From Zarea fungicola (taxonomy: Eukaryota > Ascomycota > Sordariomycetes > Hypocreales > Cordycipitaceae), in contig FWCC01000099.1 in assembly GCA_900169235.1 (NCBI GenBank), positions 1 through 64,000 of the forward strand: a stretch of 64,000 bases of DNA, given 5' to 3'. The notes beneath the pieces were generated by a model. It saw only the letters and a list, made by a program, of their open reading frames with translations. It did no database searches and had not been told where the DNA came from. Of this stretch, positions 35,826 to 48,400 are shown in pieces (positions within the stretch are counted from its first letter, which is position 1; each line of letters begins with the position of its first letter). The position numbers and the translations under genes are program-made.

Positions 35826-37646
35826 TTAGATGTAGTTGCCTTCTGCATAAATTTGATCGTAAGGCGGGTAGGCACCAGTCATATATCCACGAGGGCGTTG
35901 CTCCGAGTGGCTTGGGGCGCGGGTTCTGTGAGGAAGTGTCATCCTCGGCGCATCCCGGTCTTGGTCACGGCCATCTTCAATCTGGTAGATTGTGCTGGAC
36001 TTGTCACTTGTTGACCTGATTTGTGGCTGGCCTCGGCTCAGCGTAATCTCGGCTCCGCCCTGCACTGTCAAGACGGCGCCACCAACCTTGATAGTAACGT
36101 CTTCTGCACCGTTTCCGGATGATGAGCGAGTGATGCCGGTGGTGTAGCTGCGACGGAACTCACTGTCATCGCGGCTGCCGCTGCTGCGGGTCGACTGACT
36201 GCCGGGATTGCCTCGAGTAGCCTTTTGCAACATCTCGGCCGTAAGTGGCATCTTAGGTCCGCCGGTGACGGCATCCTGGTAATCTTGTGCGTCCCTGATT
36301 TTGGATTCGGCGTATTGGGCCTCATACTTGGGGCCAACGCGTTGTACGTTGGATCCGTACATGGATTGCCTTCGATTACGTCGTCCTGCGGGAATGATAT
36401 CAACCTCCTCATAGGCTTCAGAACCACGCCTGGACCTTGCCGGCTCGACGTAGCGTCTCTGTCGATATACGGGTTCCGGGGACAAGTCTTGGAACAACTC
36501 GTGACTCGGGTCGTACTCCTCGTAATCATACTCGCCCCCATAGTTGACCGAGTGCCTATTGGCAGACGGTCTTGGGGGATTTTGACGTACCTGGGCACGG
36601 CTGAGGGGAGGGCGAAAAGGTCCGGTCTGCTGAGGAGCAGCCGACATGGTACGCTGAGGAATTCGGTCAGGAGGCGGCATCTTTCTGCGGTCATCATCAC
36701 CTCTCACTTGGCGAGAGGGACGACGCATGACATTGGGCGCCGACTCATCGCCGAATTCATCTGGACTATAGCCGGGGGAGATGCGCTCGGTGCCGCCCAG
36801 GCTCCCCATGGCTGAAGGGGGCCTGGAGTCAAACCTGGATTTCAAGTGATCGCTGTATGTCGGGTGAGGTGGGCCAGCAAAATAACCCTGAGGTACCATG
36901 CCCATAGGTGACGGCGGAGGCATACCTCTGGGGGACATGTCATGCATAGGAGGAGGATAGTGCATTGGAGGACCTGCAGGACCTGCAGGGCCGGGGTGTC
37001 CAGGAGGGAAGTGGCCAGGCGGAAACTGGCTAGGATGCCAGACCATGCCGCCAGGCAGAGGCGGTTGTGGCTGTCCCGCGTAATACGTAGAAGCCCTTGA
37101 ACCCCGCGGACGGGAAGGTGGTGCAGCTGGCTGCTGATAACCGTATCGAGTGTACTCATCCGATACACCCCTAGCCATGAGGTGAGGAGGAGGACCATGC
37201 TGGACTGCGGGTCGTGTCTTCTTAGAACTTGATTCCTTAGGCGAGTGCTCCTGGGAGTGGTGTTCTTCTGCCTCGCGAGATTTTCTTTCTTGGCGCCGGC
37301 GCTGGTGCTCTCGCTCGCGGTCGCTCTCATACTGGAGGGAGGACCTGCGCGGGTCTCGAGTCTTGTCACGGCGAGTGTCTGGATCTCTGTGCTTGTCGGA
37401 GCCGCTCCTGTTGGAGGAATGGGTCGAGTCGGATTCTGTAAAGCTGGTACGATGCGCTGCGGCGCGGCGAGCAGCAGCGGCAGAGCCAGGTTGGTCCATC
37501 ATCATCCTTCCAGAATTGGGCCGGTGCTTTGGCGGGGGCATATCATCGGCGACGGCATATGTTCTGGTGCCTTCAATGGAACTGCCAGTGTCCTCGTTAG
37601 CATCCTCAAAATATGCCGCATATGTGTCACGGTCGGTGGGAGCCAT
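35826..37646 (-). CDS. Large Pro/Ser/Arg-rich disordered protein
   Basis: This intronless frame of 606 residues starts MAPTDRDTYAAYFEDANEDT at an ATG in good context. It is low in hydrophobic residues and probably disordered. An Arg/Ser/Asp-rich segment spans about 60-140 (SDKHRDPDTRRDKTRDPRRS). A Pro/Gly/His-rich segment of about 170-260 includes HFPPGHPGPAGPAGPPMHYP. Tyr- and acid-rich islands (YDYEEYDPSHELFQDLSPEP) follow. A more ordered C-terminal block has EMLQKATRG and DVTIKVGGAVLTVQGGAEITL, about 465-540. No catalytic or known interaction domain was recognised. The C-terminal block, with alternating hydrophobic residues, looks like a small beta element and is the best candidate for a conserved core. 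A role in RNA or cytoskeletal scaffolding is only a compositional guess and is not claimed. Confidence 0.8.
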   Translation of the reverse strand: MAPTDRDTYAAYFEDANEDTGSSIEGTRTYAVADDMPPPKHRPNSGRMMMDQPGSAAAARRAAAHRTSFTESDSTHSSNRSGSDKHRDPDTRRDKTRDPRRSSLQYESDREREHQRRRQERKSREAEEHHSQEHSPKESSSKKTRPAVQHGPPPHLMARGVSDEYTRYGYQQPAAPPSRPRGSRASTYYAGQPQPPLPGGMVWHPSQFPPGHFPPGHPGPAGPAGPPMHYPPPMHDMSPRGMPPPSPMGMVPQGYFAGPPHPTYSDHLKSRFDSRPPSAMGSLGGTERISPGYSPDEFGDESAPNVMRRPSRQVRGDDDRRKMPPPDRIPQRTMSAAPQQTGPFRPPLSRAQVRQNPPRPSANRHSVNYGGEYDYEEYDPSHELFQDLSPEPVYRQRRYVEPARSRRGSEAYEEVDIIPAGRRNRRQSMYGSNVQRVGPKYEAQYAESKIRDAQDYQDAVTGGPKMPLTAEMLQKATRGNPGSQSTRSSGSRDDSEFRRSYTTGITRSSSGNGAEDVTIKVGGAVLTVQGGAEITLSRGQPQIRSTSDKSSTIYQIEDGRDQDRDAPRMTLPHRTRAPSHSEQRPRGYMTGAYPPYDQIYAEGNYI

Positions 37647-40600
37647 CGTGAAGAGAAATTGAGGAGCGTCAAGACGCTGGAGGTGGTCAGGCAGCGCCTG
37701 GGAAGAGATGACGGTGCGCCAGTCTATGAAGGGAGCGGCTAGTAAACAAATACGGCGAGTATCGAAAAATAAGTTTTGAAATGCTTGCAGAGAACTGTCG
37801 CATATGAATCGGGAAAAGGCGCAATATGGAAGAAAAAACGGTTTTGTGCAGAGTCGGCAAAAGAATATGCGTCAGAAAATGACAAAATCGCGGGCGTGGA
37901 GGATGGGCGGTGACGAGGAGGGCGGGAGAGGAATAGCGGCAAAAAAGAAATATAGAAAAAAAAAATCCTTTGTGTAGTTGGTACTAGGTGCTGGGTAGGT
38001 ATTAGTTACCAACTAAAATTGAAAGCAAGCCCAGCAGCTAATCAGAAGAGGAGACGGGTCGTGAGCTGGGGCAAAGGCGGGTGAGTGGGCAGCAGTGGGC
38101 GAGTGGGGTCGGGCAGGAAGGGAAGGGCAACAAGGGACATTAAGTAGACTTTTTTTCCTTTGTCGAGAAAAATCCGGGGCGAGGATGGATTTTCATCAAC
38201 GAAATGATAGGACAGCTTGGGTAGTTGTGAACGTTGACCACAGAGGCAGAGCGAGAGAAAGGGAGAGAGGGAGAGAGATAAAGATAGAGAGGGAGAAGGG
38301 GGGCGAGGGGAGCAACGACGAGGAGAGTTGAGGCGAGAACAGCTAACTAAAAGAACTGCAATACTACGGCAGGCAATGACGCTAGATGGCAACACCGATA
38401 ACTAGCATGTACCAACGGGTATCGTTGTCGCAGTGGACCCAGTCGGTGCTTTTGCTGGTGGTGTCTGTAGTGGTTGGGAGCTGGCATCAGCGCTATCCAG
38501 TCCACTGAGGGAGAGGGAGGGTCGTCCTTGCTTTCCAGCCTGATGACGGGCCGCCTTCAGGTTATTCGTATAGGTGCCTACTGAGGCTTGGGCCTGATGC
38601 TGTGAATGGGACAACCGTGGTACGCAGCACAGTTACTACAGGTACTAGGCTGCTTCTACCTGCCCTTCAGGCAAGGTAGACAGCTTGGGTCGAAGTGTGG
38701 TGTCACAGAAGTTGGGAGTCATCTGTAAGTACTAACTCCGTACCTAGGTACCTACATACGATACTTCAGTAGGTACCTCTGTACCTCCCCAGTGACGGCG
38801 GGTGGCAGTGGTGGTTCAGTATCACCCACAGCAAATCATCAGCGACAATCAACGTCAGTTTTATTAGGCCAAAAACAACCCAAAACCAACCGACCTGGTC
38901 ACCCCCTGTCAGCAGCCAGAGATTGAAGGCTGTTGCGCAACAGCGCAACAGCGATGGCGATACATGGTACCTCATTTTGCACTTTATGCTCCGCAAGCCA
39001 CACGTACCGCTCCAGCTCGCCGCTTGGAATGCACTCCCAAGCTACAAGCGTCGATGTCAGATGCATGTCTCTCTGCCACATTTGTATGCAGACGGCCCGG
39101 CACTACTGCAGCCAATTGCCGACCAAGACTGGATAGAAATTATTAGGGGAAAACAAGACGAGCTAGACAAAGAGTGAAGGCCGATCCTGTATCTCATTTC
39201 ATTTGGACGGGGGCTCCCCCCGGCCCCTGATGATGTCTGTAAGGGGTGCTGAGCAGGACTCCAATATTGAAAAATCATCAGCACATGGCAAGGAACAGCG
39301 GTAGACAATCTCGACGTATACAGTATGCAGCAACAAGACGCCTGTAATGGATAGAGTTCTATTAGGGTATTTTTATAGATAACTAGGAAGAAGAAGAAGA
39401 AGAAACAAAAATTGACAAGAGTCGGCAGATTTGACCGAATAGCCGACATGTATCTTTGGCAGCCATTTACTGTGGCGTATGGCGGGCAGGTGCTACAACC
39501 ATAAAGAAAGAAGGACAAAACAGAAAAGAAAAGGAAAATGAGATATTCCTAGCCTGGCTTGGAAAATCTGTGATTAACCGATTGCCATTTCAGTGAAAGC
39601 AAGGAATCTGTTACCAGTCACAGGCCGACCCCAGATGAGTCGAGCGTGCCATGTCCGGCGTTGTGGTCCAATCAGCAAGGGACGAGGATAGGTAGCAAAG
39701 GCAGCAGATCCAGCTGATGTAATACATTTGGTTGGGAGGTACTTGGCATCAGAGAGGATTCACCACGATGCATTGTATCAGTTGGAGGTACAAGGGCTTC
39801 TTGTTCCGATATTACTAGATGCCAACGCAGCAAATAGGTCTAGCCGACACAGAAAGGCGCCGCTGAAAAGCGACCGGCGTTTTCAGAAGCATTATGCAAC
39901 TTCCAGCTGCATCTAAATAAAGCCACCACCACACTCAAGTCCGTGGCGCTCGGCAAATAGCGCCCTACCTCATCGCCAAACTGCCCGGTTTCCTTGAGGT
40001 CCTTGCACTGCAGGTAGCAAAAGGGCAGACGCCCAGCACCAGGACAACTGGGCAGCCAGTTAACCAGTCCAGTCTCAGGATTCTTGGAGGGATATAGCTT
40101 CAATCCAAAAAGGGAACAGGCACTTCCTTCATCAGCAGTTCAGAGTACTATTATCGGCCGGCCGACTCTGTCGTGGCTGTTGCTACCCAGTAGCAGAGTA
40201 AGAACGTAGGTTCCGATTCTTTGCAATGCTCCCAGTGCTGTCGGGTTTACCCTTTGACAACATCATTTCACTGCTACCAGCGTGAGTATTCTACAGTGAC
40301 CAAAAGCAATTCATGGCACAGATACCTTGTCCTAATTCTGCGAGATGCTTATCGAGAAATTCGTTATGCCATGGCTGTCATATTCCTCTACTTGAGTTAT
40401 GGTTACTTCACTTCCAACCAGCGTACAAACGATTAAATCGGTCTCCTTCCGCTTTTTTTTTTAAAAAAAAAAAAAAGAGGGGAAAATTTATAGAAAAATA
40501 GAAAATGCTACAAATATTGGTAGACTCCCGAGCCACCTGGCAGCCAATCGTTGCTCTCGTACATATCCCTACTGTCACTCAGTTACCAGTCCGTCCCAAG

Positions 40601-43600
40601 ACCCTGGTCAACTTGAAGACCCAAAGTGGACCCCAGCTTGGTATGGCAGCAGCATCTTCGTGATTAAAATTACTTGGTTAATTCTTCGTTTTCCTTGTCT
40701 GATGCCCGACATTTCTCGTGGTTTGTCCGTCAGCAAGCCGAGGCAAGGCAAACCACTCGAAAGCACTATTGCCATTTCACCGAAACCACGCAAGAGATGC
40801 TTGGCAGCTGCGTATCGCATCCTGTAATAAAATTATTCACTTTCGCATATTCAAACTCTACTAGTCTTCTTTGGCACCCGATTAAAGCAAAACCGCCCCT
40901 CTTGGCTGAGCCGCATACTAGCTGTTGTGTGGAGGTATGGAGACCAATGCAGCTCACAGTGGCAGCACCATCTTGCAGCCCAACTTCTTCGCCCCTTGTT
41001 GACAAGCGAACATTTATCAGGGCGAACAGGCTCGTAGCATTATTAGAGACAATGCGGGCGATTTGCTTTTTTTCTCTCTCAAAACGAACACCCATTTTCT
41101 GCCAAATCTCCACAGCCCTGAATCAGCGACCCCCAGACACCTAGGGCGAACAAGCCAAACCGGCCAGGTTCAGAGCAACAGGTCGTCCTGCAAGAGATTC
41201 GCGCTCTTGGAGTTTCCCGAAACATTCTTCTTTGCAGGGAATTGCTCGTATAATGTTAGCTTATATCAGGCATCCGTAGCACGGGCACCATCATAAGCTT
41301 GGGACTCACAACGCCCACTGCTGTGGTCCCAGCTTCTGCAAACTTCTCACGGACTGGCCTCTCTATGGGCTCCCCGATGCAATGGAAGCCCAACTGTGGG
41401 GAAGCGGAAAACGAATCTCGCTTGGGCTTGGGCCTCTTCCCCCCTCGTCGCCCAAGTAAGCCTAGCGTTGGCTTCGTAAGTACATACTAAAAACGAATCG
41501 CTACAAAAGCGTTGCTTGTCGCCGTGATCAGCGAGGTGATGAGGGGTGGGGACAAACTGGCCTCCTCTTATGTCAACTAACTAGGCATTGCCAGTAAATC
41601 GGCCCTGTCCTTGGGAGCAAGTGGTGATTCCACCGCCATCGATATTATCCAGCACAGAGATGAAGCCAGCCTGCCCTCGGAGCGGGGCTTATTACATGTC
41701 TCATCCTTCTCATCCTTTGACTATTGTGCATGTAACTACTGGTACTAAAAAGCCTCTCCGCACGGTCATGGTGTTGTTACCACCGCACCTGCTTTCAAAC
41801 TACCGCCTGCTCTCAGAGGCAGTTATGGTCTTGTAAACACCTCTACCAGCTACAGACCTATTATGAGCAACAGGGGAAAAAAGGTTAGTCGACGTATGGA
41901 CTGGAGCCTGAGCCCTTCGGAACAGAGTCGTCGCAAGTACACTGGCGCAACCAGGCTCCCACGCCGAACAAGCTGCTCTACACAAGCTGAGTCGAACAAT
42001 GAGGTAAAATCTCTCGCCAATACAAACGAAACGCGTAAGTTCGAAAACAGACAAGGGGAGAAGGCGTGACGGTATCCAGTTCGCATCGCCGCACTGCATC
42101 AGCCACCCCCGAACCGGGCTTTGCGTGGTGACTGTCGGATGCAACCTCTGACAGCCCAGCCAACAATTCAGTGTAATCAGTTTAATTCTGTCGTCCACGC
42201 AGAGACATTGGGATAAAGACGTAGCCTGCAAATATGGACAAAAACAAGGAATATGCTCTCGGCTGCACTACCAATTCCATCCAACTTGAGTCACTCCGTA
42301 GCATAATTGCCTAGGTGGCTCGACATGGCATTACACCATACCCATACTTGTGCATCAACCCAATAGGATCTAGGCTCGGCCTTCACGGCCCTTCCATTGT
42401 GCGCTGGCCAACGCATGAGGTGGCGTCAAATAAGATTTGCTTGCAGGATCAGGCATGTACAATTAATGGCTGTTTATTTACATTTCTACTTCATATAACC
42501 AATTATCTCCTTGCCCGTTGTACTCACTGGACGATTCGTTTCAGGTGATATGCCTTTACGTGGCTGGCGTGACTCGATACACAACGGATTTGGACTCGTT
42601 CGTTAGTTCTTTGCATTTCCTCAGTCATCCACACACTAACAGATGACTTTGTGGGAGCCATTCCAGCAAACCTGGTGAGTCCTGAGTAGATATCTTGCTG
42701 TATATCTTGCTTGGTGTTGCATCGGCACTCCATACTGCCACAGTCTGGTCAAATCGGCAGAAGACTGCGGTGCATTGGACCATCTGGGAGACATATATGT
42801 GCACAATGACTCACTTTTTGCATTTCGTTCTATATTGTCCACGGACACATAGGTGAGGGAGAAGATCCAGAACGGCCCTGCGTCTTTTGTTAGTCTCCCA
42901 TGTAGCATAGCAGTGGCGCCCGAGTTGGACGGCAGCTGCGAGGCGTTCGCCCTCATCCACAACGGCGCAATCTACTAGACCATTCTGAGTAATTCTTTCA
43001 TCATTATTTTATGTGTTTTGCCACTAGAGTTCGATGCGGTAGGCATGATGTGGCAGGTGTCAGAAACTAGATATTGGTATTGCTGATGAGCTGGACAGGA
43101 TGCGATGAGGCATATTGATGGTGTCTATTTGAACCTTGGCACTCGTCGAAAGTTGTCCTACCAGCTACGAGCCTCGAACACATAGTATTGCGGGAAGCAG
43201 AATACTGTTCAGCAAACTTGTGATGATGAAATTGGGCAGATCTCTCATTTGTTGCCCTTGAGGGGCGTTGATTCCACTGGCGTATGCATGTACATATCCT
43301 TGTGAGCAGCCGCATAATGGGCCTCAAAAAATGGAAGTTCAACCCAAGAATATGATGACAGACGCCGGTATTCACGTTGGCTGCATAGTTGATACCCTCA
43401 TCACCGTGAGGCACGTTTCTAATCCTGAATCCTGAAACAAAGAGCGGTGTACAGTAGTTGGAGGGATGGTTATCCTGTTGGCATTCTTTGCTGCATCCTA
43501 TATTGCCTCGCCACCACCAAAAAAACCATCCTCCTTCTCCGCTCGCCCCGGGACTTCATACTGTGAGACCAGCATTCGATGAAGCCAGAAACTGGCAAAC

Positions 43601-44303
43601 AGATGGCCCATTGACTCGTATCGTCTCAGCTTTGGGGCGGTATACCCGGCAGTAGCCAGGATGGTGATTGGTATTCTTGCATTGTAATATACATACACGA
43701 TACATTGCATCAAGCCACAAGCCTTTCCTTCCTTGGCGTAATCCTTTGACTTGTCACTTTGCTGGATCTTGTCGTCGGTGCTTATTCAGGTAGTAGCGGA
43801 CTTCTTGTCATCGCTGGAACGCAACAGCTCTCTGTCGTTGGCAGGGCATGATGGCTGTGGGCTAGAAATTGTGTGAGAAGTCATATGTTCTTTGCCATTG
43901 TAAAATAGTAGATGTAAGATTGAGGAAAGGATAATTTATCGCCCCAGCCGGGGATGCTCCAGCAAATACAAAACGCAGCCGCACAAAACTGAAGTTCTGT
44001 AACATGACTACCTGAGCTTGAACGATCCCCTATGGCCTTATAACAACTAGAAAAGTTTGGCATGGATACTATAGCCAGCGTTAACTAGGGAACAGCTCCT
44101 TCCTACTCAATCTGGTGGGAGTACCGTTACTCTTTACATGATTTAATCGCCTGCAGGGTAGACCGCCATTGCCTCGACGCACTTGCTTGACCCTTTCCAG
44201 CTTTTGAAATACGTCGTTGTAGTTAGCCATAAAGGCAAGGAAAATGTTTATATATTTACATCTATATATTGCAGAGGAAAACTGCTCGGTTCATGCTGCT
44301 TTT
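37647..44303. other. 6.7-kb gene-free region
   Basis: The first 750 bases are the purine-rich upstream region of the disordered-protein gene, including GAGAGA tracts near 38240-38300. ACTCCGTAC followed by CTAGGTACCTAC lies at 38735-38755. A GAAGAA run sits near 39388-39405 and a T10-A14 tract at 40453-40476. An 84-codon frame at 38923-39177 has no recognisable product. Nothing else could be supported. Confidence 0.5.
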
Positions 44304-45428
44304 CTAAACCGGAATGTCCATGTCTGCAACAACCGGTCTATGATCCGAGATGCGCACATTATCGTCAAAGCTATTCGCCAAGACGCCAAATGTCTTAACC
44401 GTCGCCGCCCGCGGCTCCTGAATAAATAAGAAATCAATCCTCTGTGGCCACTCGGACGCCTCTCCAAAGCTCGTGTATGTGAGATGATTGCCATATCGAT
44501 CCCCCGGCGCCACCAAATCTGAAATATCGGACATGCCCGAGCCTTCTGCCACCATCATCTTGTATGCGCCGTCGTCCGGCGTGCTGTTGAAGTCACCTCC
44601 GATGAGTACGGCCGACAGCTCGGACCGACCGCTCCACTCCTTGCCGATTGAAATAAGCAGCTTTGCGCTATTTTCACGGGCCTTGACGCCAATGTGGTCA
44701 AAGTGCGTGCTCATCACCACCACTTTGGTGCCCACCGTGCGGTGCGTAAACTCGCCAATTGTGACGATGCGGTTCAGCGCCGCGTCCCAGCCGCGCGACG
44801 GCTTGAACGGCGTCTCGCTCAGCCAGCGCGTCTCGCTGTGCGTGCACACCCACACGGCGGGCTTATAGTAAATGGGCGAAAACTCGCCCGCCGTCTCGCG
44901 CGCATCACGCCCACGCCCAACATACGCCCACTCTGGGCCTAGGCCGGTGAGGATGTCATTGACCTGGGAGTAGAGACATTCCTGCAGGCAGAGAAAGGCA
45001 TTGTCGTGCCCGGCGGTGATGAAGCGCAGCTGCGTGCACAATTTGGGACCGCGGACCTTCCAGGGCTGCTCGCCGGTGACGGGCCACGGCGTTGCGTTTC
45101 GGACGTTGTAGGTGACGAGCCGGAGGGGTATGGTGGTGCGGTTTCCGCCTGTACCGCCGGGCTTCTTGTCGTCAATTTTCACGTTGAGCGCCGCGTCCGG
45201 CGCAATATCAGCCGGGTTATTATTGCTGGTTCCGTCTGGCGGAACGTAGACAAATGTGCTGGGCTTGCCGTTCTTGGACGTCATTGTGGTTGGGGAGGGG
45301 GTGGGAGACGTAGTGTATAGGTGCCAAATCAAGGCAACGACGAAAACGAGGAGGGTGGTCAGAGCCAATTGATATGTGGGCGAGGAACGAGCCAACCGTC
45401 TCTTCTGAGCCAATGACGTGACGGGCAT
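44304..45428 (-). CDS. Membrane-anchored endonuclease/exonuclease/phosphatase-fold protein
   Basis: This intronless frame encodes 374 residues from the only ATG upstream of the domain (45428); further upstream the frame is open but starts with GTG. Residues about 19-38 (YQLALTTLLVFVVALIWHLY) form an N-terminal membrane anchor. A Pro/Ser/Thr linker follows, then the EEP domain from about 103. Metal-binding and catalytic motifs are in order: T-Y-N-V-R (N108), L-Q-E (E150), S-T-H-F-D-H (H242), G-G-D-F-N (D279, N281), R-I-D-F-L-F (D332) and the terminal S-D-H-R-P-V (D362, H363). EEP enzymes cleave phosphodiester or phosphomonoester bonds in nucleic acids, inositol phosphates or sphingolipids. The anchor suggests a lumenal or extracellular domain acting in the secretory path. 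The substrate is not deducible; the motifs are complete, so activity is expected. Confidence 0.88.
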   Translation of the reverse strand: MPVTSLAQKRRLARSSPTYQLALTTLLVFVVALIWHLYTTSPTPSPTTMTSKNGKPSTFVYVPPDGTSNNNPADIAPDAALNVKIDDKKPGGTGGNRTTIPLRLVTYNVRNATPWPVTGEQPWKVRGPKLCTQLRFITAGHDNAFLCLQECLYSQVNDILTGLGPEWAYVGRGRDARETAGEFSPIYYKPAVWVCTHSETRWLSETPFKPSRGWDAALNRIVTIGEFTHRTVGTKVVVMSTHFDHIGVKARENSAKLLISIGKEWSGRSELSAVLIGGDFNSTPDDGAYKMMVAEGSGMSDISDLVAPGDRYGNHLTYTSFGEASEWPQRIDFLFIQEPRAATVKTFGVLANSFDDNVRISDHRPVVADMDIPV

Positions 45429-48400
45429 CAGAGGAATAAAAAAGAGGAAGGAGAAGAAAAGAAAGCCCCCGGAATTCGGAGTCCTTTTCACTTCTTCAAC
45501 TATCCTCAGAGACTGGGAAGAAACCGTCACGTGTGCACTGGCTGTGTTCTTCGGCCAATGTGGGCGCTGTCTGCTGCCAGCCGTGTCGATTTAGCTGCGG
45601 GGTTGAGGGACGACTGGACAAGGCTGTTGAAGGAATAGTCAAGGGGCGTGGCCGACGGATGGCACTAAGGAAGCTTATGCGGCAAATATGTTCAACGGTA
45701 TATTTAGACGGCTGGTAGGCCAGTTTACTTATTGGTGATGACCGATGTAGGTTGAACGAAGCGGGCAGGCAGGCAAGTGGACAAAAAGTTCTCTTGGCAG
45801 GTTGCAAAACAGCTCAACCGATCCCGAAATGCTCCGCCACATATTATTGGCGATTTTCTCTGGGCTCTCAAGGTGGAACGCGAGATGGGTTCTTTTACTA
45901 ATATTTGTCGCGAGACGACCGAAAGCGGATGACAGCGGCTGGCTCAGCCTTTTTTTTTTTTAGGCAAACTAAACGTAAAGTAATAACGAGGAAAAGCTTC
46001 TTAATTCTTTAATTCGCAGTAGAAGTAATGGCCCAATTACAGAAGTAGGTCTGGGCAGTACCAAATTCCACAGCCAAATAGAGACTGGCTTGGAAACGTT
46101 CATTCCGTATATGAGGCGAAGCAGTAGTAATTCATCACAATCCACAATTCTGCATCGTATCTTAGATGGACCAATTGCTGAACTATCTAGCATTTAGCAG
46201 TAAGTTTATGGGCGTTCTGCCAGTCTGAGCTGGAGACGAAGCTCATGCTGCACAGGAGTTTAGTCATAACCTACCACAGCGCCATTTATAACGACGGAAA
46301 ATGGCTGCAAAATACTTGAATAAAAATAAAAATAAAATAAAAATAGTATCCTTCGAAACAATTCAAACGACAGGAAGACGGAAGAGAAGAAATACAATGA
46401 CTAAACCTCACTGGTCACTGTGGAATACGGCACGGCCAAAGCGACACATGGCGGCCTCTACCAAAGGCAGGTCGATGACCGTCTCAGACTTCAGAACATC
46501 ACCAGATAAAAATTGTTGAAACAGGATATATAGAAAAGTTTAAATGTGATATAGTAAGGATAAGGCCATTTTATCTTGTTATTTTCCCCCCCTTTTTATA
46601 GCGTTTCAGAGAATTTTACTAGCAAAAGAAATTCCCCGAAACAGGTGAGTCTAGAATGGCCGAATACCTGTAATGAGGAGCGTAGTAAAATGGACGCCAT
46701 ACATGTTCGAAACTGGTCATTGGTTGGAGGGCAGTATTTTAAAACATATTACAGATTGATTCCATTGCTACCCTCCATTTAAAATGTCAAAAATGGTGAG
46801 AAAGAAGCTGAGTAGCTAAATTTAGCAACATGCCACCCGCAACGCAAAGCATTGCCTTTAGCTACGCAGAATTCCACATGATTAAATATATCGTAGTGTA
46901 CAAACCCGTTAGAAGCAATGGAATATTCTAAAACAACCGCCAAGAGATCGAGCAATTTGAAATAACTTCAAACCAGGCGCAGCAGATACGTGCTCTCTTA
47001 CGCAACACCACCAACCATACACGAGCTGTGCAGATCATCAAGAGACGACCTGCCCAAAATCAGTCACTCCGAGCTTTTGGGGGCCACATCATGACGAAAC
47101 TCGCCTCCATTCTTTGTGGAAGCGCTCTTGGCCATTTGCGTTCAAGTCATCAATAAGCGGGTGTACCGTATTTAGAAGTCCGATAATATGGCACCATAGA
47201 AAAGGACATGGGAATTATAAAAGAAAAAGATCATGTGGGCCTCTGGATTTGGTGCTTGGTCGGCAGGGTCACATCATGAGAAGCCATGCAGCTTGCTTTG
47301 ACATTCCTTGATGTTGATGAAATATGCTAACTATATTTGGATAAGCCGGGGTGAGCAGTGTCTTGCATCCACGCCCCCCTTTCGCATGTACGTGTACGGT
47401 TCAGGAGCAAGACTGTGGGTTGGTTGGCGGCAATTTTCCTTGACTCGTTGGTCATGTTCTCAGCCCATAACCGACAGCATGGGCGTTTCCGGATATCATG
47501 AGCTAGCAGTGCTCTAAATATATCTCGATGTTGTTGGTTCCAGTTTGAGAAGAGGCCATCCATGGTAAGACGGTGGGACGGGCGGTGCGGCCCTCTAGTG
47601 GGAACATTTGTCACCCATCCTGTCATGCTGGGGAAACACCAACGGCAGTTCGACTTTAGAGCATCGCCGTACATCCGTAGGCTAGGTTCGATTTGTACTT
47701 GCCAGTGACTTGCCATCACAGGCGACTGCTAGGCTGCAGGAACTGAGAGCTAGCGAGTTGGTGGCTTGTCTTAAGCTTCATGGGCGACCTGCTCGTCTGT
47801 GAATGCGCCTGGTGAATTAGTGAATTGCTGAAGGCAACTTCCCACGCTAGAAAAGGAAGCCAGATTGAGCTTGCATGCTTGTACACGAGACACATTTCAG
47901 CTCCCGGCGCCTTTATTGTCTTTCTATGGCAACATTCCTGTGGGCTTTGGAGCTAAAATAGCCCACTAAATCGACGGGCAGCTAATTTAGTCTCCTGTGT
48001 ATAACTCTTCACTCTTGGCTGCTCGTATGGTGAGACATGCTGCCCTCCTCTACAGACACCAGATGATCAGCTTTCACACCCACCGGACCCAGTTGACTTC
48101 CTTCGTTAGTCCTTTGTTAAATTTCCACTTCCTTCGCATGGCATTGTACATGGGTCACGCAGAGCCAGCCGGGTGGCCCATTCCAAATGAACCTGCATAG
48201 TACACATCTGCGATCGAGCAGTTTCTTGCTTGATCGGGTTCGTCGGGCCACTTTGTCCGCCTGCCAGAAATTCCGTGATGATGCTGTTTTGTGTTGGGAA
48301 TTAATGTTGACGAACCGGGTTCTTCGGCTCGCGCTTTTGTTCAGCTGTCTAAAGAACGCCCCCACAGGTGCCTTGCATGATGTGTGGTCATGATGGCCAC

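Noticed and set aside
38923..39177. 84-codon plus-strand frame with a moderately protein-like end
   Set aside because: Short, unmatched to any family, and no promoter or splice evidence.
47680..47700. GGTTCGATT box-B-like sequence on the plus strand
   Set aside because: The flanks cannot form a T-stem or cloverleaf.
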